Source: a bacterium (lineage in GTDB: Bacteria; Planctomycetota; Planctomycetia; Pirellulales; Pirellulaceae). From it: a stretch of DNA of 64,000 nt. Of the stretch, positions 34,552-44,451 are shown in pieces. Positions within the stretch are counted from its first letter, which is position 1. Each line of letters starts with the position of its first letter. A program made the position numbers and the translations under genes. Below the pieces are notes generated by a model. That model made no database searches. It had not been told where the DNA came from and saw nothing but the letters and a program-made list of their open reading frames with translations. Location: positions 1 through 64,000 of the forward strand of contig JAUIGN010000038.1 in the NCBI GenBank assembly GCA_030430075.1, written 5' to 3'.

Positions 34552-35949
34552 TTGGCCACTCCTTCCAGATCCGGCGTGTTCGGAGCCGCGACTGATCGAC
34601 GGGTCGAACAATTCACCGAAAGCGTGAGTTTTGACCACCGTCTTTATCAGCAAGACATTCAGGGGTCGATCGCGCATAGCCGGATGTTGGCGGCGCAGCA
34701 GGTGATTTCGTCCGACGAGCAGCAGCAGATCGAAACCACCCTGACAGAGATCGGCGAGGAGATTGCTGAGAACCGTTTCGCGCTCCGCATCGAGCTTGAA
34801 GATATCCACATGCACATCGAACAGGCGCTCATTGATCGCCTGGGCGACACCGGTCGAAAACTGCATACGGGCCGCAGCCGTAACGACCAGGTTTCTACCG
34901 ATTTCCGGCTCTGGGTTCGCGACGCGATCGACAAGCTTGACGCGCAGCTCGCCGCAGTGCAGCGGGCCTTCGTCACGCGGTGCGAGCAGGACATGGATGT
35001 GACGCTGCCGGCCTACACGCATCTGCAGCGGGCCCAGCCTGTGCTGGCACCCCATTATTGGCTGGCCTATTGCGAGAAACTGCACCGCGACCGCGACCGG
35101 CTCCGCGACTGCCGCCGCCGTGTCAACGTGTGCACGCTGGGAACGGCTGCCGTGGCCGGCACGACGCTTCCCATCGATCGCCAGGATGTGGCCGGCCGAT
35201 TGGGATTCGACGGGATTTCCGCCAACAGCATCGACTCGTCAAGCGACCGCGACTTCGTGTTGGAGACCGCCTTCTGCCTGGCGATGATTGCCGAGCATCT
35301 CAGTACGTGGGCGGAAGAGTGGATCCTCTGGTCGACCGTCGAATACCGGTTTATCAAGCTGCCGCACGAATTCTGCACCGGGTCATCGATCATGCCACAG
35401 AAGATCAACCCGGACGTGCTCGAGTTGATCCGGGGCAAGACGGCGCGGGTGATCGGCAGCCTGCAGACCTTGCTGGTGCTCGTCAAAGGCCTGCCCCTGG
35501 CTTACAACCGCGACCTCCAGGAAGACAAGCCGGCCTTGTTTGACGCCGTGGATACGGTGACCTCCTGCCTGGAGTTGGCGGCACCGATGGTCGCGGGTGC
35601 CGAACTGCAGCGGGAATCGATCGCCGCCCGGCTCGACCGTGGCTACCTGGATGCGACCACCTTGATGGAGTACCTGATCAAGTGTGGCGTTCCGCATCGC
35701 AACGCGCATCACCTGGTGGGTGACCTGGTTCGCCAGGCCACCGACCGCGATGTGCCGCTTGCCGGTCTGCCGGCGGAAGTTTACGACGCCGCGCATGCGG
35801 GGCTCAGCGAACATGTGTATGACGTCCTGGGCGTGGACAAGGCGGTGGCAGCATTCTGCAGCTATGGCTCGACCGCGCCCCATGAAGTTGCCAAACAAGT
35901 CACCTTATGGAGAGAGCGACTGTCAATCACGGAGGGATCTCTCGCCTGA
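34552..35949 (+). CDS. argH: Argininosuccinate lyase
   Basis: A 465-residue enzyme that cleaves argininosuccinate to arginine and fumarate, the last step of arginine synthesis. Family motifs are TGRSRNDQVSTD near residue 104 and the mobile signature loop GSSIMPQKINPD with the catalytic Ser near residue 280. The length is typical. Translation probably starts at TTG 34552, with GAGG ~10 nt upstream; no in-frame ATG fits the conserved N terminus. Divergent from carB, which supplies carbamoyl phosphate to the same pathway. Confidence 0.95.
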   Translation: MATPSRSGVFGAATDRRVEQFTESVSFDHRLYQQDIQGSIAHSRMLAAQQVISSDEQQQIETTLTEIGEEIAENRFALRIELEDIHMHIEQALIDRLGDTGRKLHTGRSRNDQVSTDFRLWVRDAIDKLDAQLAAVQRAFVTRCEQDMDVTLPAYTHLQRAQPVLAPHYWLAYCEKLHRDRDRLRDCRRRVNVCTLGTAAVAGTTLPIDRQDVAGRLGFDGISANSIDSSSDRDFVLETAFCLAMIAEHLSTWAEEWILWSTVEYRFIKLPHEFCTGSSIMPQKINPDVLELIRGKTARVIGSLQTLLVLVKGLPLAYNRDLQEDKPALFDAVDTVTSCLELAAPMVAGAELQRESIAARLDRGYLDATTLMEYLIKCGVPHRNAHHLVGDLVRQATDRDVPLAGLPAEVYDAAHAGLSEHVYDVLGVDKAVAAFCSYGSTAPHEVAKQVTLWRERLSITEGSLA

Positions 35950-36089
35950 CGTGGCTGGGCCACAGCCAAACAGAAAGCCCCCGCGTTAGGTGCGCTCCCG
36001 TTGGTCGCACATCAGACATCCGCGCATTGTGCGTGCCTGTTGCGACAAAAGACTCGAACGCCGCGATTTGCACCTTTGAGGCCTCACCT

Positions 36090-38408
36090 ATGATGACGTC
36101 ACCTTTCAAGCTTACGTTGGTTGCCCTTTGCCTCGCGGCACCTTCCCCCGTGTTCGCCCAGGACCCGTTTGGCGATCCGTTCGGAGGCGCGGCGGCGGCG
36201 GCAGCGCCGGCCGCCGCCAGTGGCACTCAGCCAGCCGACAAGGCGGACGAAGAAGAAGATCCGCTGGTGCGGAGTGTCGTGAATTCCAAACCATCGACAC
36301 CGGTCGAGTTGCTGCGGGCGGTGGAAATCCTGATGGACTACGGTCGGCTGGATGTCGCCAAGCAGATGTTCGATCAGCTCAACGCGATGACCCTCACACC
36401 CAACCAGCTCGTCGATCTCCATAACCGGTTCCGTTCGGGCCTGTTCTTTCGCATGACGCGAGAACCGCGGCTTGGAGCGGCCGCTCCGACATTCGCCAAG
36501 AGCGTGCTGGATGCCGCCAAACGGGCGGCCCAGGATCGTGATCGTGTGGCCGCGCTGATCGGGCAGCTGTCCGATCCCGATCCGGCACGCCGCTACACGG
36601 CGACGGTCGACCTGCGAGAGGCGCAAGCGGCCGGGATCAACGGAATGTTGCAGGTCTTGGCGGATGCCGGCCGCGCGAGCGAGCACCGGGCCATCCGCGA
36701 TGCCCTGGTCAGCGTGCTGACTCCGGCTGCCGAGGTGCGGTTGCGCAACGAATCGCTGCCGTTGACGGACCTGGTCGTTCAGGCCGCCACCACGTCGGAC
36801 CCCGCCTTGCAAGTCCAGGTGATGACCGTCCTGGGGCGGCTGGCCGCCCGCGAAGCCACGCCGCTGCTGCTTCGCCCGGCCCTCGATCAGGAACGAACCG
36901 ATCCCGGGCCGCGCGTGGCTCGGCAGGCACTCCTGAATATTGTCGGCGCCTTGCCGACACGACACGAAGCGGAGATCTACCTGGAACGGCGGGCGCGGCG
37001 TTATCTGGACGATCAGCGGGCGGCCGCCCAGGGCGTCCAGGGCAGCACGCGGTTGTGGGTCTGGGACGACGCCAACCACGTCGGCACGTCCCGGGAATTC
37101 GACTTGGAACACGCAGCCCTCGTGAAGGCACGCCGGACATCCCGCGAGCTGCATCTGCTGAACCCCGATACGGCACGGTACCGCCGACTTTACCTGGCCA
37201 CCGCACTGCAGACCGAGAAGACATTGGGCGGACTGTCGTCGCCGCTCCCCCGGGACGACGGGACGGCGTTCGCCCAGATGGCTGCCCGCGGCGTTCAAGA
37301 AACGCTGGAGGTCTTCGAATTCGCACTGGCCAACGATCAGATTGGCGGGGCGATGGGGGCGGTGGAAGTGCTCGGCGACATTGGCGACCCAACGCTGGTA
37401 GCGACCGCCGATGGGCGGCCCAGCCGCCTGGCCGCGATGCTCCTGCACGAGAACCGGCGCCTCCGATTTGCGGCGGCCCAGGCAATTCTCAAACTGGATC
37501 CGCAAAGCCCCTACCCGGGCTCGAGCTTCCTGGCGGAGACGCTCGCCTACCTGGCCAGCAGCGGCAGCCAGCGGCGCGTGCTGGTGGCCCATCCGCGGAT
37601 CGACTACGGCCAATTTGTTGTGGGCCTGCTGCGCCACCTGGGCTTCGCGGCCGACACGGCTCAAACCGGCATGCAGACGATCAAGCTGGCGCACGCCTCA
37701 CCCGACTACCAGTTTATTCTGGTGAGCGACGCGATCGACGGACCGGCCGTTTCCGAATTGCTTCAGCAACTGCGACGTGATCCACGCACCCGCAGCCTGC
37801 CGATCGGTGTCATGAGCCGACAGACGTCGGCGCGGCGCATGGAACACCTGGTGCAGGATGACCCACTGACGATCTCGTTTCCGCGGCTGCATTCACCGGA
37901 GAGTACGCGGATCCAGACCCGGCGCCTGCTGGAGCGTGCCGGCCGGGGACGATTGGATTCGGAAGAACGGTTGCAGCACGCCCAATTCGCGCTCACCGAA
38001 ATCGCTCGACTGGCCGGCCAACCGGAGACCTACGGCTTCTACGACCTGATCCGGCATGAATCCGCGGTCCGCGAGGCGCTGGCGAACAGCTTCCTGACCG
38101 ACCAGGCGGCGACCGCCTTGGGGCTGCTGGCCACTCCGGAAGCGCAGCGTACGCTGCTGGAATTGGTCAATCAACGAGCCCGGCCCATCTTCGCTCGGCA
38201 GGCCGCCGGCCAGGCCTTCGCGGCATCGGTCCAGCGTCGAGGCATTCTACTGACGCGTGGAGAGATCCTCGCCCAGTACGATCGCTACAACGAAAGTGCC
38301 ACGGCCGATGTCGAAACGCAACAGCTCCTGGGTTCCATACTCGATGCGATCGAGGCACCCACGCAATCCCAACCAGATGCCGAACCCGGTATCGCAACCG
38401 AGGAATGA
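36090..38408 (+). CDS. Exported HEAT-repeat protein with pseudo-receiver domain
   Basis: A ~772-residue protein starting at one of two adjacent ATGs (36090/36093), just before a signal peptide (LTLVALCLAAPSPVFAQD). A low-complexity Ala/Gly segment follows, then helical HEAT-like repeats (~90-490). Residues ~495-620 resemble a response-regulator receiver: RVLVAHPR, LLRHLGFAADTA, YQFILVSDAIDG, LLQQLRRDPRTRSLPIGVMS. The N-terminal acidic pair is absent and the usual phospho-Asp position looks like Ser or a displaced Asp, so phosphorylation is doubtful. A second helical region ends the protein. A receiver-like fold outside the cytoplasm is unusual. It lies 43 nt upstream of a sigma-54 activator gene. 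No named family is recognised. Confidence 0.75.
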   Translation: MMTSPFKLTLVALCLAAPSPVFAQDPFGDPFGGAAAAAAPAAASGTQPADKADEEEDPLVRSVVNSKPSTPVELLRAVEILMDYGRLDVAKQMFDQLNAMTLTPNQLVDLHNRFRSGLFFRMTREPRLGAAAPTFAKSVLDAAKRAAQDRDRVAALIGQLSDPDPARRYTATVDLREAQAAGINGMLQVLADAGRASEHRAIRDALVSVLTPAAEVRLRNESLPLTDLVVQAATTSDPALQVQVMTVLGRLAAREATPLLLRPALDQERTDPGPRVARQALLNIVGALPTRHEAEIYLERRARRYLDDQRAAAQGVQGSTRLWVWDDANHVGTSREFDLEHAALVKARRTSRELHLLNPDTARYRRLYLATALQTEKTLGGLSSPLPRDDGTAFAQMAARGVQETLEVFEFALANDQIGGAMGAVEVLGDIGDPTLVATADGRPSRLAAMLLHENRRLRFAAAQAILKLDPQSPYPGSSFLAETLAYLASSGSQRRVLVAHPRIDYGQFVVGLLRHLGFAADTAQTGMQTIKLAHASPDYQFILVSDAIDGPAVSELLQQLRRDPRTRSLPIGVMSRQTSARRMEHLVQDDPLTISFPRLHSPESTRIQTRRLLERAGRGRLDSEERLQHAQFALTEIARLAGQPETYGFYDLIRHESAVREALANSFLTDQAATALGLLATPEAQRTLLELVNQRARPIFARQAAGQAFAASVQRRGILLTRGEILAQYDRYNESATADVETQQLLGSILDAIEAPTQSQPDAEPGIATEE

Positions 38409-38451
38409 TCGTGGCGTCTCCGGCGCTTGAGATCAACGGTTATCGCCCCTG

Positions 38452-39510
38452 ATGTCCTCCTTCGGCCAGCTCAACAATTCGGAAACGCTCGGCCCACCGA
38501 TCACCGGGATCATCGGATCCGGTCCGGCGATGCAGGAGGTCTACCGGATTACGCGGCGCGTGGCGCGCAGCAACGCCTCCGTCCTGCTGCTGGGAGAAAC
38601 GGGGACCGGCAAGGAGCTGATTGCCAACGCCATTCATCAGTTGAGCGACCGGCACGGGCGGCCGTTCGTGAAAGTCAATTGCGGCGCGCTCAGCGAAAGT
38701 CTCCTGGAAAGTGAACTCTTCGGGCACGTGCGGGGCTCCTTCACCGGGGCCGTCAACAACCGCACCGGCCGCTTCGAGGCCGCCCATACCGGCACCATCT
38801 TTCTGGACGAAATCAACTCGACCACCATGCACCTGCAGGTCAAGTTGCTGCGTGTGCTGCAGGAACGGGAATTCGAGCGGGTTGGTGATACGCAGACGGT
38901 ACGGGTCGACACCCGAGTGATCGCCGCCAGCAACCGAAACCTGATGGACCAGGTGGAAGCGGAGAAGTTTCGCGAGGACCTCTACTGGCGGCTCAACGTG
39001 GTCCCCATCCCGATCCCGCCGCTACGTGACCGCCGCGAAGACATCCCGGAACTGGTAGCCCACTTTCTGAACGCCTACAGCGAAGCCAACGACCGCTTCG
39101 TCGTGCATATCGATCCGCAGGCCATGCAGGCCATGCAGGACTACCATTGGCCCGGCAACGTGCGGGAATTGCAGAATTATGTCGAACGGGCCGTGGTGAT
39201 GGCCGAATCGGACGAGCTTGCCTTGAGCCTGCTGCCGGAGGTCGTCCGCGGCGGAAAAGAACAACGGGCTTCCCAGCTCCGTGGTGCCGACATGGAATCG
39301 CTGACGTACGAAATGGTTCAACAAGGGCTGGCCAACGCCGGGCCGAGCGAAGACAGCCTGCACAACAAGATCGTCAACCGGCTGGAACGCGAACTCATCG
39401 CGCAGGTCATGCTCTCCTGCAATAACGTTCAAACCAAAGCGGCCGCCAAGTTGGGGATCAACCGCAATACGCTCCATAAGAAGCTCAAGGAACACAACCT
39501 CGAACTTTGA
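38452..39510 (+). CDS. Sigma-54-dependent activator lacking a sensor domain
   Basis: A 352-residue enhancer-binding protein. The AAA+ domain covers ~15-250: Walker A GETGTGKE at 48-55, sigma-54-contact loop GSFTGA at 95-100 (canonical GAFTGA, with Ser for Ala), Walker B IFLDE at 116-120 and arginine-finger region FREDLYWRLNV. The C-terminal Fis-type helix-turn-helix is AAAKLGINRNTLHKKLKEH. No receiver, GAF or PAS domain precedes the AAA+ core, so activity must be controlled by expression or by a partner. The exported pseudo-receiver protein just upstream is the obvious candidate partner, which is inference. Confidence 0.9.
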   Translation: MSSFGQLNNSETLGPPITGIIGSGPAMQEVYRITRRVARSNASVLLLGETGTGKELIANAIHQLSDRHGRPFVKVNCGALSESLLESELFGHVRGSFTGAVNNRTGRFEAAHTGTIFLDEINSTTMHLQVKLLRVLQEREFERVGDTQTVRVDTRVIAASNRNLMDQVEAEKFREDLYWRLNVVPIPIPPLRDRREDIPELVAHFLNAYSEANDRFVVHIDPQAMQAMQDYHWPGNVRELQNYVERAVVMAESDELALSLLPEVVRGGKEQRASQLRGADMESLTYEMVQQGLANAGPSEDSLHNKIVNRLERELIAQVMLSCNNVQTKAAAKLGINRNTLHKKLKEHNLEL

Positions 39511-39538
39511 GCTCCATCCGCTCGGAGCGCGCTCGCGC

Positions 39539-39688
39539 GCTCGGCGCGGGTCTCCGACCCCGCCGAAACCGCCGACCGAAGGTCTCCACCCGCCCACACA
39601 CGTCATGCACAGCATGACCTACGGAAGCTCGACGCGCGCGCTCGGCGCGGGTCTCCGACCCCGCCGAAACCGCCGACCGAAGGTCTCC
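39539..39688 (+). repeat. Family A copies A5 and A6 with family D between
   Basis: Two near-identical family A elements (39539-39587 and 39640-39688), both starting GCTCGGCGCGGGTCTCCG, flank a family D hairpin (39601-39624). The spacing of ~101 bp makes this a composite A-D-A block. It lies between convergent genes (the sigma-54 activator and the ABC permease). Confidence 0.85.
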
Positions 39689-39773
39689 CCCGCCAGATAC
39701 CTCCCAACCAACGGCACCTTCCGCAGCTCAGACCCGACCTCGCGCAACAATCGTCCCACACAGACCACAACGT

Positions 39774-41603
39774 TCACTCACAATTCGCAGTCACAATTTC
39801 CAGGATCTGGGACTCGCGGCGCTGCAGCAGGGCCCCCTGCCTGGCGACCAGGCGAGGATAGACGTAGAGCGCGATGGGAAGTTCGACCAGCGACACGATC
39901 AAGAAGCAGGGGAACCAGCGTCCACCGGCGAACTTGTCGAGCAACAATTCGACAGTCAATGCGGCAACGGCCGGGGCTAAGACCAGTGGCATCAACATCA
40001 TCGAAGCCATGTGCACCATCACCGGCCAGAACTTCGGCTGGACCGGCTTGAGCGATCCGGCGGCAACCGCCATCGGCGCGTAGATCGACGTCAGGTTGCC
40101 GATCAAACAGAGAAACAGGACGGCTGGGACCAGTTGAATCAACGTGGCCACCAGGTGCGTCGGCGAGAGCGGCCGGAAGATCTGCAAGCCAGCGATCAGG
40201 ACGGCCGACATCACGAGCGGGACTGGGAGGATCGTCAGGTTCTTGCCCAGCAGAATGTCCCGCCGGGGGATCGGCATCAAGACGAAGGCCCGGAACCCGC
40301 TGCGGTCATTCCCAAAGACATTCACCAGCAACTGCAACATGCCGAACATGGTCAGGATGATCACGCCGATCGCCTGGAAAGGGGTCGCCTCATCCGGCAT
40401 CTCGCGCATCGGTCCCAGCACGAACATGGTGCCGAAAATGAGTGCGATGAGAAGCGGCGAGAGGAGCGCCATCTTCGCTTCCGGCGCGCGGACCATGTTC
40501 CGCCAGCCGGCCAGAGCGACGGCCGACACCTGCCCCGAGCATCCAGGCAAGTTGCGTTCCAGAAACGGGGCGTACGTGATCGGCTCGTCCGCCGTCGAGT
40601 TGGCGGTGCGGCGCGGCCGATTCCCACGGACCTGGCCGGTATAGAGCCGCATCGTTGCGCGGTGCGAGCGCCACAGACTGAGGCTCCCCAGCAGGATCAG
40701 ACCCAGCGACCCAGCGAGCCCCGGCCAAGGATTCCCCACCGCGGCCGCCTTGGCACCGTAGGGCAGCCAGCCCACAGGAAGGATCAGGTTGGCCAGCGTC
40801 AGATTCTCCGTCAGCCGATTCCAGCGGAGGGCTTTGGCGCGACGCTTCCGCGCCACGATGTCGTCCAGCAGCTCTTCCAGTCGGCGCCCGTACTCTGCCT
40901 GGTCAATCTCACCCGACTCCAATTGGCGGTTGAGTTCCGTCTTGGCCGGTTCTTCCGCCTTGGCACCCTGACGGCGTTGCTGCTGAAACGCCAGGTTGGC
41001 CAGATTCGGTAACTGGGTCATCGCGATAAAGATCAGGGTCACCGCCGCCACGATTGTTCGTCGTCTGCGTTTGTTCTGCATTAACGTCGCCATCCAACCG
41101 CGAAACTGGTACGTCAAGGCAGTGACAACCAGCACGAAGCCGAACAGCAGGGGAAACAGCAGCAACATGATCGGGCCGTGGGTTATCACGGACGCCAGAC
41201 AGAGCCCCAGCATGGCCGGCAAAAAGAGGACGATGGCCAGGCTGACCAGGGAACTGGTGTAGTTGAGCAGAAACGCGCCGGTCGGCGAGATCGGAAAGTG
41301 AAGCAGTTTGTCGAGTGAGAGAAACTCGGTCCGCTGCAGTTCCGTCACGACCCCCATGGACCACAAGAACAGAAACGAGGCGATGATCAGGTCCCAGATC
41401 AACATGAATTGGTCCGGTTCCGCCCGCCCCAGCATCAGCGAACCCGCCACCAGCGCCACGAAGAAGGCCACCACGGCGGTGACCAGGGCGGCGACCACCA
41501 GGCCGACCGTCAGGAAGGCGTTGACCACGCCGGCACGCCGCCATTGATTGTAGCTCAACCGCCACCGGAGCCAGACGATCAGGGTCAGGTGCTGCCAGTT
41601 CAC
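39774..41603 (-). CDS. ABC exporter permease
   Basis: A 609-residue membrane protein with about 12-14 hydrophobic segments in two halves separated by a charged cytoplasmic stretch (~200-285, containing EELLDDIVARKRRAKALRW). The halves have a similar pattern, each starting with amphipathic sequence before its TM bundle. The GTG start at 41603 overlaps the end of the upstream ATPase gene by 4 nt, indicating translational coupling. It is the membrane part of an ABC-2-like exporter; the substrate is unknown. Confidence 0.8.
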   Translation of the reverse strand: MNWQHLTLIVWLRWRLSYNQWRRAGVVNAFLTVGLVVAALVTAVVAFFVALVAGSLMLGRAEPDQFMLIWDLIIASFLFLWSMGVVTELQRTEFLSLDKLLHFPISPTGAFLLNYTSSLVSLAIVLFLPAMLGLCLASVITHGPIMLLLFPLLFGFVLVVTALTYQFRGWMATLMQNKRRRRTIVAAVTLIFIAMTQLPNLANLAFQQQRRQGAKAEEPAKTELNRQLESGEIDQAEYGRRLEELLDDIVARKRRAKALRWNRLTENLTLANLILPVGWLPYGAKAAAVGNPWPGLAGSLGLILLGSLSLWRSHRATMRLYTGQVRGNRPRRTANSTADEPITYAPFLERNLPGCSGQVSAVALAGWRNMVRAPEAKMALLSPLLIALIFGTMFVLGPMREMPDEATPFQAIGVIILTMFGMLQLLVNVFGNDRSGFRAFVLMPIPRRDILLGKNLTILPVPLVMSAVLIAGLQIFRPLSPTHLVATLIQLVPAVLFLCLIGNLTSIYAPMAVAAGSLKPVQPKFWPVMVHMASMMLMPLVLAPAVAALTVELLLDKFAGGRWFPCFLIVSLVELPIALYVYPRLVARQGALLQRRESQILEIVTANCE

Positions 41604-42472
41604 GTCGCGTGATCCTCGCCGGCGGGCGGCGTAGTCGCGGTCGGCGATTCGACCGAACCTCCCGCCGGACCTTCTTCCAGCCAGCTCAATCGCTGCGAAG
41701 CACCTTCGGTCGTACCGACCTTCTCGAGAAAACGCTGCTCCAACGAGCTGCCTTGCCGCAAGGCTTCCAGCGATGTTTGTTCGACCAGCTTGCCGCCGGC
41801 AATGATCCCCACATGCGTGCAGATCCGTTCCACGATCTCCAACACGTGCGAGGTGATGAAGATCGTCGAGCCGCGAGAAACGAAATTCGCCAGCAGATCG
41901 CGGATGACGCGTGACGTCACCGCGTCGACGCCTTCGAACGGTTCATCCAGAAACAACAGCTCCGGATTCGGCAGGAGGGCCGCGGCCAGTGCTAGCTTCT
42001 TCTTCATCCCGTGGGAGTATTCGAAGGTCAGCTTCTTTCCTACGTGTTCGAGATCCAACACGTTCAGCAGCTCCGTGGCCCGCTGCCGGATCACGTCCGT
42101 GGGCAGTAAATGCATGCGGCCAATAAATGTCAGGTACTCGTGGGCCGTCAGGTTATCAAACAGCGCCAGGTCCTCGGGAACGACACCGATCTGCTTCTTG
42201 ATTTCGATCGCTTCGGCGGCGTTCCACGGGTCCTTGCCCAACAATGACACCCGGCCGGAACTGGGGGCCAGGATTCCCGTCAGCATCTTGATGGTGGTCG
42301 ATTTGCCCGCTCCATTAGGCCCCAGGAATCCGTACAGGTTGCCCCGTTCCACCTGGAGTTCTACACCGTCGACCGCACAGAAGTCGTCGAAATAGCGTGT
42401 CAATCCGGTCGTTTCAATGGCCAGGTTCATCCGCGCCGTTGTCCGTCGTTTTGCTGGGGTGCCATGGTGCAT
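41600..42472 (-). CDS. ABC transporter ATP-binding protein
   Basis: About 290 residues, ABC-2-type exporter ATPase. Walker A GPNGAGKST lies in LYGFLGPNGAGKSTTIKM, the signature region is FEYSHGMKKKLALAAALL (a degenerate LSGGQ read as YSHGM), Walker B is ELLFLDEPFEGVD, and the switch His is in FITSHVLEIV. The start is uncertain: TTG 42481, ATG 42472 or ATG 42430 (MNLAIETTGLTRYF), none with a strong ribosome-binding site. It drives the permease encoded just downstream. The 42473-42760 spacer shows nothing I recognise. Confidence 0.88.
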   Translation of the reverse strand: MHHGTPAKRRTTARMNLAIETTGLTRYFDDFCAVDGVELQVERGNLYGFLGPNGAGKSTTIKMLTGILAPSSGRVSLLGKDPWNAAEAIEIKKQIGVVPEDLALFDNLTAHEYLTFIGRMHLLPTDVIRQRATELLNVLDLEHVGKKLTFEYSHGMKKKLALAAALLPNPELLFLDEPFEGVDAVTSRVIRDLLANFVSRGSTIFITSHVLEIVERICTHVGIIAGGKLVEQTSLEALRQGSSLEQRFLEKVGTTEGASQRLSWLEEGPAGGSVESPTATTPPAGEDHAT

Positions 42473-42760
42473 CGCATCCAAAGAGAAGCCGTCCTATTCT
42501 AGCCGCCGCTGTGCGGCAAGGGAGCCACCGCCGAAAAACGGGGCGAGTCGCCTGACGGCCGGCCCGGTGCATCGATCGGCTGGTTGCCGCCCGGTGCGGC
42601 TCGCGTCCTGCCGGCGCACCTGCGAGGCGTAAGGCACGTTCTTGCGAGGGGAATATTGGTCTTTTTGGAAAAGCCGAACCGGACTACAGTTCCCCTCGCC
42701 TCAGGTCGCTAGGTCGTTGTTTGTCCGCGCTGATTACTCCCAAACCATGGTCATTCCGGT

Positions 42761-43525
42761 ATGAAATTCCTCGAAAATCTCGTCCTGAAATCCGGCAAAC
42801 TCCGTTCTATTGACGGCGATCTGTGCATTGATCGTGAAGTCTTCGACACGTTCCTGGCAGCGCCCTGGGACCTCCTGCCGGGATTCGAAGGGCCGCCGAA
42901 CTACCAACTTCCGAAGAACGGCCGCGGCAAGGATCATCCACGCTATGGGCGCTTTGTTTACGCGCTGGCCCGTCATTACCAGCCCCAGCACATCGTGGAA
43001 GTGGGAACGTTCGCCGGCGGAACGGCCGTGGGATTCGCGACCGCGATCAATCAGAACGGCCAGGGGCAGCTCCATTGTGTCGACCAGGACTCGTACAGCA
43101 ACGGGACCTTTCCGCAGGTTGTCAAGCGGAACCTGGCACGTGTCGGGTTCCCGGAATCCAAACTGCAACTCTGCAGCGGTGACTCCAAGGAATGGCTGCC
43201 CAAGCTGGCAGACACGCTGAGAGGGCAGGTGGAAATCGTTCTCGTCGATGGAGACCATACGTACGACGGTGCCCTGATCGATTTGCGAAACGCCTTGCCG
43301 CTGGTCAAGCCGGGCGGTTTCATCCTCGTTCATGACGTCGATCGCCGGCGGAAGATGGACGAAGCCACGGCCGAACATCCCCACCCCGTCTACGAGGCGT
43401 TCCACCAGGTCGCCGCGGAGGAGCGGTTGAACTGGTGCATCCTCAAGTTCATCCGCAAGCATCTCGGCATCCTGCAAGTGCCTGCCGAACAGCAAGGCAG
43501 CACACCGCGGGAACAGGCTGCATGA
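42761..43525 (+). CDS. Class I SAM-dependent methyltransferase
   Basis: A 254-residue cytoplasmic protein of the cephalosporin hydroxylase/macrocin O-methyltransferase-like type. AdoMet motif I is VEVGTFAGGTAVGFA, the acidic strand 2 end is HCVDQD, and IVLVDGDHTYDGALIDLRN and GGFILVHDVDR are metal/substrate motifs of the family. It overlaps the following FkbM-type gene by 4 nt (ATGA), so the two are translationally coupled, perhaps modifying one cell-surface glycan. Confidence 0.82.
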   Translation: MKFLENLVLKSGKLRSIDGDLCIDREVFDTFLAAPWDLLPGFEGPPNYQLPKNGRGKDHPRYGRFVYALARHYQPQHIVEVGTFAGGTAVGFATAINQNGQGQLHCVDQDSYSNGTFPQVVKRNLARVGFPESKLQLCSGDSKEWLPKLADTLRGQVEIVLVDGDHTYDGALIDLRNALPLVKPGGFILVHDVDRRRKMDEATAEHPHPVYEAFHQVAAEERLNWCILKFIRKHLGILQVPAEQQGSTPREQAA

Positions 43526-44436
43526 TCAGGGTTCCCAAGCCGCTCAAACGCCTCCAGTGGAAGTTGCGAATGCTGCAATGGCAAGTCCATCGGCAGTTTC
43601 AAGATTCGGTGACGCTGGAGACGAAACAGGGTGTGTTCGAATTACCGCTCGCTGCCAACGAAGCGGTCAGCCGGCATCTGTACGTGCGCCGCGAATTCGA
43701 ACTGGATTGGGTCGAGTCATCATTGGCGTTTCTCCGGCGCCGGAACCTGTGTCCGGCCAGGGGCCAGGGAACGGTGCTGGACATCGGGGCCAACAACGGG
43801 GTCATCGCGATCGGGATGCTCGCGGCAAACGAGTTTGCGCATGCCGTGGCGATCGAACCTGATCCCACGAACTTTGCTTTCCTGTGTGGGAATGTCGCGG
43901 CGAATGGCTTGCAAGATCGCGTCACGTGCCTGAATTTCGCTGTCTCCGACCGGCGGTCGGTGCTTGAATTCGAGTTGAGTGACGATAACTTCGGGGACCA
44001 TCGCGTCCGCCGCTGCCGGCCGCCGGCCGATGCCTGCGAACTCTTTAATGAATCGGGCCGTGACCTCATCCGCGTGCCCGCCGATACGGTCGACCACCTG
44101 CTGTCCGGAGTTGCTCACGAATGGGCCGAACCGGTTGCCCTGGTCTGGATCGACGTCCAGGGCTACGAAGGCTACGTCTTCCAGGGTGCCACCGAACTGC
44201 TTGCGGGCGACATTCCGGTCGTGGCCGAATTGTGGCCCTACGGCATTGATCGCTCGGGAATCGGCATCGACCGATATGCCGAAATCGCCGCCGGCCTGTG
44301 GGCGGCCTTTTGGACCGAACGACGAGGCGGCTTCGGCCGAGGAAGATTCAACCGTCACCCGATCTCCGAGCTGCCGGACTACATGGCGCACCTCGGACGC
44401 ACCGCCCGGCACGCCAACGTGATCTACACCCGCTGA
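43522..44436 (+). CDS. FkbM-family methyltransferase
   Basis: A 304-residue methyltransferase starting at ATG 43522, which overlaps the previous stop codon. AdoMet motif I is VLDIGANNGVIAIGML, followed by AVAIEPDPTNFAFL and the FkbM segment LVWIDVQGYEGYVFQGA. FkbM enzymes methylate hydroxyl groups of sugars or polyketides. The neighbouring methyltransferase suggests a shared glycan substrate, but no glycosyltransferase is adjacent. Confidence 0.85.
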   Translation: MIRVPKPLKRLQWKLRMLQWQVHRQFQDSVTLETKQGVFELPLAANEAVSRHLYVRREFELDWVESSLAFLRRRNLCPARGQGTVLDIGANNGVIAIGMLAANEFAHAVAIEPDPTNFAFLCGNVAANGLQDRVTCLNFAVSDRRSVLEFELSDDNFGDHRVRRCRPPADACELFNESGRDLIRVPADTVDHLLSGVAHEWAEPVALVWIDVQGYEGYVFQGATELLAGDIPVVAELWPYGIDRSGIGIDRYAEIAAGLWAAFWTERRGGFGRGRFNRHPISELPDYMAHLGRTARHANVIYTR

Positions 44437-44451
44437 CGCGCGGGCGGGCTC

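Noticed and set aside
39539..39688. Insertion sequence at the A-D-A block
   Set aside because: No transposase frame and no terminal inverted repeats around the block; best described as short interspersed repeats.
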